This document shows, piece after piece, positions 50,356-59,426 of a stretch of 64,000 nt of DNA. This DNA is from Yoonia sp034652275 (GTDB lineage Bacteria; Pseudomonadota; Alphaproteobacteria; Rhodobacterales; Rhodobacteraceae), in contig NZ_JAXIWG010000001.1 in the NCBI RefSeq assembly GCF_034652275.1, positions 868,001 to 932,000 on the forward strand. Reading direction: 5' to 3'. The notes below the pieces were generated by a model. That model was not told the origin of the DNA, ran no database searches, and was given only the letters and a program-made list of their open reading frames with translations. Positions within the stretch are counted from its first letter, which is position 1, and each line of letters opens with the position of its first letter. Made by a program: the position numbers and the translations under genes.

Positions 50356-51504
50356 ATGACGCAGAAACCAACGGCGTGCCTTGTACTGGCGGATGGCACG
50401 GTCTTTTACGGCATGGGCTTTGGGGCGGCGGGCGAAACCGTGGCCGAGCTGTGTTTCAACACCGCGATGACCGGCTATCAGGAAATCATGACCGACCCGT
50501 CTTATGCTGGTCAGGTGATCACCTTTACCTTTCCCCATATCGGCAACACGGGCGTGAACACCGATGACGACGAAACCGCCGATCCGGTCGCGGCGGGCAT
50601 GGTCGTCAAATGGGACCCGACCGACGCGTCGAACTGGCGCGCCACCGGAGAGCTGAAAAGCTGGCTTGCCGCGCGCAACCGGATCGGGATGGGCGGCGTC
50701 GATACCCGCCGCCTGACCCGCGCGATCCGCCAGCAGGGCGCGCCGCATGTCGCCCTTGCCCATAACCCCGACGGCGTATTCGATCTGGAAAAACTGGTCG
50801 CCAAGGCCCGTGCCTTTGCCGGTCTTGTCGGGCTTGACCTTGCCAAGGACGTGACCTGCGCCCAGTCCTACCAGTGGAACGAGATGCGGTGGGCCTGGCC
50901 CGAAGGCCACCTGCCGCAGACGCAGGCCCGCCACAAGGTCGTGGCCGTAGACTACGGCGCCAAGCGCAATATCCTGCGCTGTCTGGCCTCGGCTGGCTGT
51001 GACGTCACCGTCCTGCCCGCCTCCGCCACGGCCGAGGATGTGCTGGCCCTGAACCCCGACGGCGTGTTTTTGTCCAACGGTCCGGGCGATCCGGCGGCCA
51101 CGGGTGTCTATGCTGTGCCGATGATCAAGGGCGTGCTGGAAACCGATATTCCGGTCTTTGGCATCTGTCTGGGCCATCAGATGCTGGCGCTGGCTTTGGG
51201 CGCGCGCACGGTCAAGATGAACCACGGCCACCACGGCGCCAACCATCCGGTCAAGGACCGCGAAACCGGCAAGGTCGAGATTACCTCGATGAACCACGGC
51301 TTTACCGTGGACAGCCAGACCCTGCCTGCAGGCGTGATCGAAACGCATATCTCGCTGTTTGACGGCTCTAATTGCGGCATCCGCGTCGATGGCCGCCCCG
51401 TGTTCAGCGTGCAATACCACCCCGAGGCCAGCCCCGGCCCGCAGGACAGCTATTACCTGTTCGAACGCTTTGCCGAGGCGATGGATGCCCGCGCCGCGCG
51501 CTAA
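50356..51504 (+). CDS. carA: Carbamoyl-phosphate synthase small subunit
   Basis: 382 residues from the ATG at 50356 (MTQKPTACLV), with a GGAG ribosome site. Class I glutamine amidotransferase motifs: FLSNGPGDPAATG, the nucleophile in GICLGHQMLALALG and the His-Glu in QYHPEASPGP. It supplies ammonia from glutamine to CarB for arginine and pyrimidine synthesis. carB is not adjacent. Confidence 0.97.
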   Translation: MTQKPTACLVLADGTVFYGMGFGAAGETVAELCFNTAMTGYQEIMTDPSYAGQVITFTFPHIGNTGVNTDDDETADPVAAGMVVKWDPTDASNWRATGELKSWLAARNRIGMGGVDTRRLTRAIRQQGAPHVALAHNPDGVFDLEKLVAKARAFAGLVGLDLAKDVTCAQSYQWNEMRWAWPEGHLPQTQARHKVVAVDYGAKRNILRCLASAGCDVTVLPASATAEDVLALNPDGVFLSNGPGDPAATGVYAVPMIKGVLETDIPVFGICLGHQMLALALGARTVKMNHGHHGANHPVKDRETGKVEITSMNHGFTVDSQTLPAGVIETHISLFDGSNCGIRVDGRPVFSVQYHPEASPGPQDSYYLFERFAEAMDARAAR

Positions 51505-51510
51505 GTCCGG

Positions 51511-51526
51511 TTAACACCATCTTAAC
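51511..51526 (+). promoter_or_regulatory. CtrA-type box before the GspE_N-GT2 gene
   Basis: TTAA-CACCATC-TTAAC fits the CtrA consensus TTAA-N7-TTAAC exactly. It lies about 45-60 bases upstream of the glycosyltransferase ATG and just after the carA stop. CtrA controls motility, gene-transfer-agent and surface genes in Rhodobacteraceae. Confidence 0.6.
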
Positions 51527-51569
51527 CATGCGGCGCGATACCTGACCCGTTCACGGGGCGGGGTGCCGC

Positions 51570-53468
51570 ATGCTTGATTTCATCGCCGATAGAGCCTTTG
51601 CCGGCCTGCCCCCGCAGGACGCTTCTCTGGTGCGGTCGCTACTGGCCAAGCGGGTGCTGGACCAGCGGCAGGCCGACCGCGCCATCGCGGCTGCGTTGCG
51701 CATGGATGTGCCGCTGACCGACGTACTGCTGCGCGATTGCAGCCTGCCCGCCGATCTGGTCGCGCGCCATCTGGCAAAAGCCTATGCTGTGCAGGTGATC
51801 GACCCTGCCCGCCGCCCGCCAGATGCAGCTCTTGTCGCGATATGGGGTGCGCGCGACTGCCTGCGCCGTGGCCTTTTGCCGTGGCGGAGCACGCAAGGCA
51901 CGGTCACTGTCCTGACAACCTGCCCTGCCCGCTTTGCGCTGGCGCGGGCCGATCTGGAACAGCGTTTTGGCGCGGTCCGGATGGGCATCACGACCGAAGC
52001 GAAACTGACCGATGCGGTCACGACCCTTTACGGCCCCAGCTTGGCGGCCGCGGCGGAAAGCTGCGTGCCCGCCGCTGAAAGCTGCCGGAACTGGAACGCA
52101 AGGCGCGCGGCGGTGGTGGCATCCGCGCTGCTGGCTGTCGTCGTGGCATGGGCGGCGGTCGATCCCTCCAGCCTGATCGTCGCGCTTTCGCTTTGGGCGA
52201 TCGGGGTGCTGTCTGTGACGACGCTGCTGAAAGTCACCGCCGCGATCATCGGGCTGCGGGCCGCGCCCCGTCAACTCCCCCCCGTGGCCGAAGCTGACCT
52301 GCCTGTCATCACCATGCTGGTCCCTCTTTACCGCGAAAAAGCCATCGCCTCGCATCTGCTGGTCCGTCTTGCGGCTGTGCGCTATCCGCGCGCCTTGCTC
52401 GACGTGTGCCTTGTGCTGGAAGAGGATGACGCCACCACCCGTGCGACACTGGCGCGCACCACCCTGCCCGGCTGGATCAGGGCCATCACCGTGCCGCCCG
52501 GTCGGGTCAAGACCAAGCCGCGCGCCCTGAACTATGCCCTGCCCTTTGCGCGCGGCAGCATCATCGGCGTCTGGGATGCCGAGGATGCCCCCGCCCCCGA
52601 CCAGTTGCATGTCGTCGCCCGCTATTTCGCCCAAAGCCCCCCGCAGGTTGCCTGCCTGCAAGGGGTGCTGGATTACTACAACACCGGCACCAACTGGCTG
52701 ACGCGCTGTTTCACCATTGAATATGCGGCGTGGTTCCGTGTCGTGCTGCCGGGGCTGGCACAGTTGGGCCTTGTGGTGCCGCTGGGCGGGACAACGCTGT
52801 TTTTCCGCCGTGCCGTGCTAGAGGACTTGGGCGCATGGGACGCGCATAACGTGACCGAGGATGCCGATCTGGGCCTGCGACTGGCGCGGCGCGGCTATAC
52901 GACCGAACTGATCCCCACCGTGACGATGGAAGAGGCCAATGGCCGCGCCTGGCCTTGGGTCAAGCAACGCGCGCGCTGGCTGAAAGGTTACGCGATCACC
53001 TACGGCGTCCATATGCGCAACCCTGCCCGCCTGCTGCACGATCTGGGGCTGTGGCAGTTCATCGGGGTGCAGGTGCTGTTTCTGGGCACGCTCAGCCTGT
53101 TTGCCCTGATGCCACTGTTCTGGTCGCTGTGGCTGATCCCGCTTGGCGTTGCGCATCCGCTGCACGGCTGGCTGTCTGCAGGGGCGTTCTGGGCGATGAC
53201 ATATGCGTTTTTCGCAGCCGAGGTGCTGGCCTTGCTGGTCAATCTCGTGGGGCTTCACAAGGCGGGCAAGCTGCGGCTCTGGGGCTGGGCGCTGACATTG
53301 CCTATCTATTTTCCGCTAGGCACGCTGGCTGCTTATCGGGGGCTGACGGAACTCGCGACACGCCCGTTCTATTGGGACAAGACCGCGCATGGCGTTGTGC
53401 TGACAGGATTGCAGCCGCCCGCTATTCCGCCGCCTCGACCTTTGCCGCATCCAGTTTCAGCCGCGTGA
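51570..53468 (+). CDS. Glycosyltransferase family 2 with N-terminal GspE_N/MshEN-like domain
   Basis: 632 residues. Residues about 20-150 resemble the GspE N-terminal (MshEN) domain, which in some proteins binds cyclic-di-GMP (VLDQRQADRAIAAALRMDVPL, LPADLVARHLAKAYAVQVID). Then two membrane segments (about 180-230) and a GT2 catalytic core with DAEDAP (metal), TEDADLGLRLARRG and the processive-type QRARWLKG motif, then further membrane segments. It probably builds or exports a surface polysaccharide. The 3' end overlaps the convergent GntR gene by 47 bases. A CtrA box lies upstream. Confidence 0.88.
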   Translation: MLDFIADRAFAGLPPQDASLVRSLLAKRVLDQRQADRAIAAALRMDVPLTDVLLRDCSLPADLVARHLAKAYAVQVIDPARRPPDAALVAIWGARDCLRRGLLPWRSTQGTVTVLTTCPARFALARADLEQRFGAVRMGITTEAKLTDAVTTLYGPSLAAAAESCVPAAESCRNWNARRAAVVASALLAVVVAWAAVDPSSLIVALSLWAIGVLSVTTLLKVTAAIIGLRAAPRQLPPVAEADLPVITMLVPLYREKAIASHLLVRLAAVRYPRALLDVCLVLEEDDATTRATLARTTLPGWIRAITVPPGRVKTKPRALNYALPFARGSIIGVWDAEDAPAPDQLHVVARYFAQSPPQVACLQGVLDYYNTGTNWLTRCFTIEYAAWFRVVLPGLAQLGLVVPLGGTTLFFRRAVLEDLGAWDAHNVTEDADLGLRLARRGYTTELIPTVTMEEANGRAWPWVKQRARWLKGYAITYGVHMRNPARLLHDLGLWQFIGVQVLFLGTLSLFALMPLFWSLWLIPLGVAHPLHGWLSAGAFWAMTYAFFAAEVLALLVNLVGLHKAGKLRLWGWALTLPIYFPLGTLAAYRGLTELATRPFYWDKTAHGVVLTGLQPPAIPPPRPLPHPVSAA

Positions 53469-54075
53469 CAAAAGCGGCAGAGATATGGTCGCGCAGCGCC
53501 TTGTAGGCTGCATCGCCATCACCTGCAGCGATCGCCGCGACAATATCGGCATGTTCCTGCAAGGTCTGCGCGCCGCGCCCTTCGGCGGCCAGCGATGTCG
53601 TCGCAAGCAAGGCCATCGACCGATGCACAAGGTCCAGTTGCTGCACCAGAAAGCGGTTGTGCGACGCCAGATGGATCTGTTTATGAAACCGCCGGTTCGC
53701 ACGGCTGAGTGCTGCTGGATCGTTGATCAGCCTCTTGTCGGCCTCCAGCATATCCTGCAGGACCTTGACCTCTTCAGGCGCGGCATGGCGGGCGGCCAGA
53801 CGCGCGGCCAGCCCTTCCAACTCGCCACGCACGACGTAAAGCTCGGACAATTGCGAATGATCCAGCGAGGCCACGATCAAGGACCGCCCGTCGCGGGTCA
53901 GCAGCGACTGGGTTTCCAGCCGCTGCAGCGCCTCACGGATCGGGGTGCGCGACACGCCGAACCGTTCGGCAAGCTCGCTTTCGACCAGCCTGTCACCCGG
54001 TTTATACAGGTGGCTGTCGATCGCCTCCAGTATCAGGGCATAGGCGTCTTTCTGGGATTGGCGGGGGTCTTGCAT
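53422..54075 (-). CDS. GntR family regulator with FCD domain
   Basis: 217 residues from the ATG at 54075 (MQDPRQSQKDAY). The winged helix LVESELAERFGVSRTPIREALQRLE is followed by an all-helical FCD domain with metal-type histidines (NRRFHKQIHLASHNRFL, LQEHADIVAAI, LRDHISAAF). Ligand and targets are not evident. The gene is divergent from a HAD phosphatase. Confidence 0.9.
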   Translation of the reverse strand: MQDPRQSQKDAYALILEAIDSHLYKPGDRLVESELAERFGVSRTPIREALQRLETQSLLTRDGRSLIVASLDHSQLSELYVVRGELEGLAARLAARHAAPEEVKVLQDMLEADKRLINDPAALSRANRRFHKQIHLASHNRFLVQQLDLVHRSMALLATTSLAAEGRGAQTLQEHADIVAAIAAGDGDAAYKALRDHISAAFVTRLKLDAAKVEAAE

Positions 54076-54175
54076 CGGTAAACCTGTCGTTGATCCCAAG
54101 ACCTTACGCCGCATGCCCCGTCGCAGGCAAGCCAAAGCGGTTGCACCCACCTTTGCCCCATATTACCCAAGGCGC

Positions 54176-54823
54176 ATGGTCACGCAGCATTTCGCACATG
54201 TCGATACATGGGTCTTCGACCTCGACAATACGCTTTATCACCCCTCGGCGGGGCTGTTCGCGCAGATGGATGTGCGCTTTGCGGCCTATGTGATGCGGAT
54301 CACGGGGCTGGATCAGGCCCGCGCGCTGCGGCTGGCGCATGACTACTGGCTGCACCACGGGTCCACCCTGGCGGGGCTGATGGCCGAACACGCAATCGAC
54401 CCCGACGAATTTCTGGCCGAGGTGCATGACATCGACATCGCCCATCTGACGCCCGATCCGCTGCTAGGGGCGGCCATCGCGGGCCTGCAAGGGCGCAAGG
54501 TCGTCTATACCAACGGGACGGAGAACCACGCCAAACGCGTCTTGGCCGCGCGTGGTCTGACGCGGCACTTCGATGCGGTTTACGGGGTCGAACACGCCAA
54601 TTACCGCCCCAAACCCACGGCAGAGGCCTTTGCCGCGATCTTTACCCGCGACGGGATCACCCCGACCAAAGCCGCCATGTTCGAGGATGAGGCGCGCAAT
54701 CTGGCCGTGCCGCATGATGTGGGGATGCGGACGGTGCATGTGCATGAAACCCCCGAAAGCGCGCTGCATATCCACCACGGCGCAACTGACCTCACGGCTT
54801 TCTTGTCGCAGCTTGCGCGCTGA
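54176..54823 (+). CDS. HAD-family pyrimidine 5'-nucleotidase-like phosphatase
   Basis: 215 residues from the ATG at 54176 (MVTQHFAHVDTW). HAD motifs: FDLDNTLYHP (motif I), VVYTNGTENHAKR (II), KPTAEAFAAI (III lysine) and FEDEARNLAVPHDVG (IV). The wording fits the pyrimidine 5'-nucleotidase (SDT1/YjjG-like) group. It precedes the UbiH-type gene by 17 bases, so they likely share a transcript. Confidence 0.9.
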   Translation: MVTQHFAHVDTWVFDLDNTLYHPSAGLFAQMDVRFAAYVMRITGLDQARALRLAHDYWLHHGSTLAGLMAEHAIDPDEFLAEVHDIDIAHLTPDPLLGAAIAGLQGRKVVYTNGTENHAKRVLAARGLTRHFDAVYGVEHANYRPKPTAEAFAAIFTRDGITPTKAAMFEDEARNLAVPHDVGMRTVHVHETPESALHIHHGATDLTAFLSQLAR

Positions 54824-54840
54824 TCCTTCTCAAGCCCCGC

Positions 54841-56052
54841 ATGGCAGACTATGTCCTGCACATGGAACGCAAAAACGCTGATATACTGATCGCAGGCGGC
54901 GGTGTCGCGGGGCTGGTCGCCGCAGCCGCCTTTGGCACGGCCGGTTTTTCGGTTGTGATCGTCGATCCCGCGCCGCCTGTCACCGATGCCCATAGCGACG
55001 GCGCCGATCTGCGCACAACCGCGTTTCTGCAACCCGCACAGGCGTTTCTGCAAACGGCGGGCGTCTGGCCGCGTCTGGCGGATCACGCGACGCCGTTGCA
55101 GATCATGCGCATCGTCGATGCCGCAGCCGACCCCCATGTGGTGCGCGATTTCGACGCAAGCGACATTTCTGACCAGCCCTTTGGCTGGAACCTGCCCAAC
55201 TGGCTGCTCCGGCGCGAGATTGTCGCGCGCCTGCACGATCTGCCCAACGTCGATTTCCGCCCCGGTACGGGCTTTGCAGGTATGGTGCCGCGCCTGAACG
55301 CAGCCTTGGTCAACCTGACCGATGGCACGCAAGTCGCGGCCAAGCTGGTCATCGGGGCCGACGGACGCAATTCCGCCGTGCGCCGTGCCTTGGGGATCAG
55401 TGCCACGACCACGCGCTACGGGCAAAAGGCCGTGACCTTTGCCGTCACGCATGACGCGCCGCATGACAATGTCTCGACCGAGATTCACCGCGCGGGCGGG
55501 CCATTCACGCTGGTCCCGCTGCCCGATCACGACGGCAAGCCTTGCTCCGCCGTGGTCTGGATGGATCACGGCGCGGAATGTCTGCGGCGTGCGGCGCTGG
55601 ATACTGAGGCCTTCGAGGCCGAGGCGAACGACCGCTCCGCCCTGCACTACGGCCCGCTGAAACTCGCGTCCAAACGCATGGTCTGGCCGATCATCTCTCA
55701 GGTGGCTGACCAGATCACCGGCCCTCGCACAGCACTGGTGGCCGAGGCCGCGCATGTCATGCCGCCGATCGGCGCACAGGGGCTGAACATGTCGCTGCGC
55801 GATCTGGCCTGCCTGCTGGATCTTGCCACAGCTGATCCTGCGAACCTTGGCAGCCCTGCGATGCTTGACAGCTACGCCCGCCAGCGCCACCCCGATATCA
55901 AGCTGCGGGTCGCGGGTATCGACGCGCTGAACAAAACGTCCATGCTGGGCAATGCGATGGCGCAGGATATGCGCGCGCGGGGCATTGCGGCGCTTTACGG
56001 CATCACGCCGGTGCGCCGCACCTTGATGCAATTGGGGCTGGGCGCGCGTTAA
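54841..56052 (+). CDS. UbiH/UbiF/VisC-type FAD-dependent hydroxylase
   Basis: 403 residues from 54841 (MADYVLHMERK); an in-frame ATG at 54862 is an alternative. The FAD motif is ADILIAGGGVAGLVAAA, the second dinucleotide motif LVIGADGRNSAVRRALGI, and the C-terminal GAQGLNMSLRDLACLLDL is typical of UbiH-family ring hydroxylases. It probably hydroxylates the ring in ubiquinone synthesis. The exact position (C5, C6 or C4) cannot be assigned. Confidence 0.9.
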   Translation: MADYVLHMERKNADILIAGGGVAGLVAAAAFGTAGFSVVIVDPAPPVTDAHSDGADLRTTAFLQPAQAFLQTAGVWPRLADHATPLQIMRIVDAAADPHVVRDFDASDISDQPFGWNLPNWLLRREIVARLHDLPNVDFRPGTGFAGMVPRLNAALVNLTDGTQVAAKLVIGADGRNSAVRRALGISATTTRYGQKAVTFAVTHDAPHDNVSTEIHRAGGPFTLVPLPDHDGKPCSAVVWMDHGAECLRRAALDTEAFEAEANDRSALHYGPLKLASKRMVWPIISQVADQITGPRTALVAEAAHVMPPIGAQGLNMSLRDLACLLDLATADPANLGSPAMLDSYARQRHPDIKLRVAGIDALNKTSMLGNAMAQDMRARGIAALYGITPVRRTLMQLGLGAR

Positions 56053-57176
56053 AGCACGCGGTCCAGCACCGGCACCAGCCGCGCGAGCGTGCCTTGCACG
56101 TCGTAAAGCTTGTCCAACCCGAATAGCCCCAGCCGGAAGGTGCGGAAATCCGCAGGCTCGTCGCATTGCAGCGGCACACCGGCGGCGATCTGCATGCCTT
56201 CGGCCATGAATTTGGACCCGTTCTGGGTTGCCGGATCGTCCGTATAGCTGACGACGACGCCAGGCGCACCAAAGCCTTCCGCCGCAACCGACCGTACGCC
56301 CTTGTCCGCCAGAACGCGGCGCACGGCGTTGCCCAATTCCCATTGCGCAGCCTTCAGCCTGTCGAACCCGTAGTGCTTGGTTTCCAGCATCGTATCGCGG
56401 AACGCGCGCAGCCCGTCCGTCGGCATGGTCGCATGATACGCATGGCCGCCGTTTTCATAGGCCTGCATGATCGCGTGCCATTTCTTCAGATCGACGGCAA
56501 AGGAATTGGACGTGGTCCCCGCCATCCGGTCCGCCGCACGCTGCGACAGCATCACAAGGCCCGCTGACGGGGTGGAGGACCACCCCTTTTGCGGTGCGGA
56601 AATCAGCACATCAACGCCCGTCGCCTTCATATCAACCCAGACGCAGCCCGAGGCGATGCAATCCAGCACCATGATCGCCCCCACCTCATGCGCGGCCTCG
56701 GCCAGCGCTGTCAGGTAATCATCGGGCAGGATGATGCCTGCGGATGTTTCCACATGCGGCGCAAAGACGACATCAGGGCGCGCCGCACGGATTGCGGCAA
56801 CCACATCGTCAATCGGCGCCGGCGCAAATGGCGCGCGGCTGTCATTGCCGGCCTGCCGTGCCTTCATCACCGTGGTCTGGGCGGTGAACTGGCCCGCATC
56901 GAAGATCTGCGACCAGCGATAGGAAAACCAACCGTTGCGCACGACAAAGGCATGCGCGCCGCTGCCGAACTGGCGCGCCACGGCTTCCATGCCATAGGTC
57001 CCGCCGCCCGGCACGATGGCGACGTGATCGGCGGCATAGACCTCTTTGAGCATGGCCGAAATATCGGTCATCACGCCTTGGAATGCCTTGGACATATGGT
57101 TCAGGGACCGGTCGGTGAACACGACCGAAAATTCCATCAACCCGTCAGGGTCCACACCACGTGCTGCACCGTCCAT
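56049..57176 (-). CDS. Class V PLP-dependent aminotransferase
   Basis: 375 residues from the ATG at 57176, with a strong GGAGGA ribosome site. PLP-fold features: VPGGGTYGMEAVA, SAGIILPDD, VLDCIASGCVWVDMKATGVDVLIS and the lysine in APQKGWSSTPSAGLVML. It is close to alanine- or serine-glyoxylate aminotransferases. An inverted repeat at 57241-57264 lies upstream, next to two Lrp-type regulator genes, so it is probably controlled by one of them. Confidence 0.88.
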   Translation of the reverse strand: MDGAARGVDPDGLMEFSVVFTDRSLNHMSKAFQGVMTDISAMLKEVYAADHVAIVPGGGTYGMEAVARQFGSGAHAFVVRNGWFSYRWSQIFDAGQFTAQTTVMKARQAGNDSRAPFAPAPIDDVVAAIRAARPDVVFAPHVETSAGIILPDDYLTALAEAAHEVGAIMVLDCIASGCVWVDMKATGVDVLISAPQKGWSSTPSAGLVMLSQRAADRMAGTTSNSFAVDLKKWHAIMQAYENGGHAYHATMPTDGLRAFRDTMLETKHYGFDRLKAAQWELGNAVRRVLADKGVRSVAAEGFGAPGVVVSYTDDPATQNGSKFMAEGMQIAAGVPLQCDEPADFRTFRLGLFGLDKLYDVQGTLARLVPVLDRVL

Positions 57177-57240
57177 CATCGTCCTCCTCAACTGTTGCTT
57201 CACAGCTAAGGCGCGGCTGGCCTGAAATCAAAGTCTATCT

Positions 57241-57264
57241 GGGCATACAAAGACCAATATGCCC
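57241..57264. promoter_or_regulatory. Inverted repeat, candidate Lrp/AsnC operator
   Basis: GGGCATA-N10-TATGCCC is a perfect repeat with 7-base arms, about 76 bases before the aminotransferase ATG. It lies between the aminotransferase and two Lrp-family genes, suggesting the binding site of one of them. Confidence 0.5.
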
Positions 57265-57285
57265 GCCCCGCGTTTCCGATCGGCG

Positions 57286-57738
57286 TCAAAGCGGCCCCGG
57301 TCTGCGCTCTTCTGACAACAGCACATTGGCCTCGACATTGCCGACACCGGGCAGGGTCATCAGGCGGCGGCGCAATACGCGTTCGAAATCCGCCAGATCA
57401 CGGGCGACAACCCGCAGGCGGTAATCGTAAAGCCCCAGCACATGATCGACCGTCTGCACCTCGGGGATGGCCCCCACCGCGCGCTCGAAATCCTCCAGAC
57501 TGACGCGACCCTTGGTGGCCAGCTTTACCCCCAGAAACACCGTCACGCCGAACCCCGCCTTGGCGGCATCCAGCTGCAACTGTCGCCCCGCGATGATCCC
57601 TGCCTCCTGCAACCGCTTGATCCGGCGCCATGTGGCAGGCTGGCTCAACCCCAGTTTGGCGGCCAGCTGCGTGGTGGACTGGTCGGCATTGGCCACCAGC
57701 GCGCGCAGGATCATGCGGTCCAGATCATCAAGGCTCAT
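57286..57738 (-). CDS. Lrp/AsnC family regulator (copy 1)
   Basis: 150 residues: helix-turn-helix (STTQLAAKLGLSQPATWRRIKRLQEAGII) plus an RAM ligand-binding domain. It overlaps the second Lrp gene by four bases. It is likely a regulator of the downstream aminotransferase. Confidence 0.92.
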   Translation of the reverse strand: MSLDDLDRMILRALVANADQSTTQLAAKLGLSQPATWRRIKRLQEAGIIAGRQLQLDAAKAGFGVTVFLGVKLATKGRVSLEDFERAVGAIPEVQTVDHVLGLYDYRLRVVARDLADFERVLRRRLMTLPGVGNVEANVLLSEERRPGPL

Positions 57739-58190
57739 AGCGGCAGGCTTTCGTCGCCCTTGACGGTAGCAACCGTCATCAGCGCCTCGATATCCGCGAT
57801 ATGCGGCAACTCAAGGATCTGCTCGCGATAGATCCGCTGGTAATCCGCCAGATCGCGCGCGATCAGTGACAGGCGCACATCGACACGGCCCAGAAAGGTC
57901 TGGATCTCGATCACCTCCGGCACCAGCCGCGCCGCCGCCAGAAACTCGTCGAACGCCCGCGATTGCGTCTTGTCGAGCGTGATGCGCAAACTGACCGCCA
58001 CGGCATAGCCCAAGGCGCGCCAGTCGATCAGGGTCCGGCTTCCCGTGATCACCCCCGTCTCGCGCAGGGCGTCCAACCGCCGCGCGACCCGCGCAGGCGT
58101 GCTTCCCGCTGCCTCGGCAAGGTCCGGCACCCCACGGCCCGGGTCGGCCTGCAACAGGCGCAACAAACGGCGATCAAAGTCATCCAACAT
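57735..58190 (-). CDS. Lrp/AsnC family regulator (copy 2)
   Basis: 151 residues from the ATG at 58190 (MLDDFDRRLLRLL). Helix-turn-helix VPDLAEAAGSTPARVARRLDAL and RAM domain. It is in tandem with copy 1, overlapping by four bases; the two are clearly different in sequence. Paired Lrp proteins may act as a hetero-oligomer. The gene faces away from ilvC. Confidence 0.92.
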   Translation of the reverse strand: MLDDFDRRLLRLLQADPGRGVPDLAEAAGSTPARVARRLDALRETGVITGSRTLIDWRALGYAVAVSLRITLDKTQSRAFDEFLAAARLVPEVIEIQTFLGRVDVRLSLIARDLADYQRIYREQILELPHIADIEALMTVATVKGDESLPL

Positions 58191-58260
58191 AAAATCGGCT
58201 ATATTTGACAAAACGACGCATAACAAACTTCTTTTTTCCAAAAATACTCAAAGAACCCAC

Positions 58261-58289
58261 CTCACATTTCGGCAGGGCGGCGCTATAAA
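58261..58289 (+). promoter_or_regulatory. Promoter-like pair before ilvC
   Basis: CTCACA and TATAAA are separated by exactly 17 bases, about 30 bases before the ilvC start. Confidence 0.4.
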
Positions 58290-58318
58290 CACGGCAGCTT
58301 CAACAAAGGAATACGAAG

Positions 58319-59341
58319 ATGCGCGTTTATTACGACCGTGATTGTGATGTGAACCTCATCAAGGACAAGAAAGTCGCCATTCTGGGCTACGGCTCCCAAG
58401 GCCACGCCCATGCGCTGAACCTGCGCGACTCTGGTGCCAAAAACCTCGTCGTTGCCCTGCGCGAAGGCTCGCCTTCCGCGAAAAAGGCCGAAGGCGAAGG
58501 GCTGAAGGTCATGGGCATCGCCGAAGCCGCAGCATGGTGTGATGTCATCATGTTCACCATGCCCGACGAATTGCAGGCCGAGACCTACAAGAAATACGTC
58601 CATGACAACCTCAAAGAAGGCTCTGCTATCGCTTTCGCCCACGGCCTGAACGTGCATTTCGGCCTGATCGAACCCAAACCCGGCGTTGACGTCATCATGA
58701 TGGCCCCCAAAGGCCCCGGCCACACCGTGCGCGGCGAATATACCAAAGGCGGCGGCGTGCCCTGCCTTGTGGCTGTCCACAACGATGCGACCGGCAAAGC
58801 GATGGAAATCGGCCTGTCCTATTGCTCGGCCATCGGTGGCGGGCGGTCCGGCATCATCGAGACCAACTTCCGTCAGGAATGCGAAACCGATCTCTTCGGT
58901 GAACAGGCCGTGCTCTGTGGCGGTCTGGTTGAACTGATCCGCATGGGTTTCGAGACGCTGGTCGAGGCAGGCTACGAGCCCGAAATGGCCTATTTCGAAT
59001 GTCTGCACGAGGTCAAGCTGATCGTCGATCTGATCTATGAAGGCGGCATCGCCAACATGAACTATTCGATCTCGAACACCGCCGAATATGGTGAATATGT
59101 CTCCGGTCCGCGCATCCTGCCCTACGAGGAAACAAAGAAGCGCATGAAAGACGTGCTGACCGACATCCAGACCGGCAAATTCGTGCGTGATTTCATGCAG
59201 GAAAATGCCGTGGGCCAGCCTTATTTCAAGGCGACCCGCCGGATCAACGACGAACACCAGATCGAAAAGGTCGGTGAAAAGCTGCGTGCAATGATGCCGT
59301 GGATTTCCGCAGGCCGCATGGTGGACAAGGCCAAGAACTAA
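58319..59341 (+). CDS. ilvC: Ketol-acid reductoisomerase
   Basis: 340 residues, class I length. The NADPH motif is LGYGSQGHAHALNLRDSG, with MMAPKGPGHTVRGEYTKGGGVPCLVAV and the metal-binding region ETDLFGEQAVLCGG. It converts acetolactate and acetohydroxybutyrate in valine and isoleucine synthesis. Preceded by AAGGA and followed by a terminator. Confidence 0.97.
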   Translation: MRVYYDRDCDVNLIKDKKVAILGYGSQGHAHALNLRDSGAKNLVVALREGSPSAKKAEGEGLKVMGIAEAAAWCDVIMFTMPDELQAETYKKYVHDNLKEGSAIAFAHGLNVHFGLIEPKPGVDVIMMAPKGPGHTVRGEYTKGGGVPCLVAVHNDATGKAMEIGLSYCSAIGGGRSGIIETNFRQECETDLFGEQAVLCGGLVELIRMGFETLVEAGYEPEMAYFECLHEVKLIVDLIYEGGIANMNYSISNTAEYGEYVSGPRILPYEETKKRMKDVLTDIQTGKFVRDFMQENAVGQPYFKATRRINDEHQIEKVGEKLRAMMPWISAGRMVDKAKN

Positions 59342-59379
59342 GCGCCCGTAGGGCGGGGCTCGCCCCGCCTCACCCGCAC

Positions 59380-59407
59380 AAGGCCCGGACACGTTCCGGG
59401 CCTTTTT
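59380..59407 (+). terminator. Intrinsic terminator of ilvC
   Basis: A 10-base-pair stem AAGGCCCGGA / TCCGGGCCTT with a 5-base loop and a T-run. A smaller GC hairpin (GGGCGGGGC/GCCCCGCC) lies just before it, at about 59351-59369. Confidence 0.9.
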
Positions 59408-59426
59408 GCCCTTTGGACAGCACCCC

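Noticed and set aside
54601..56343. A 580-codon open frame on the minus strand
   Set aside because: Antisense of the HAD phosphatase and UbiH-type genes, both with clear motifs.
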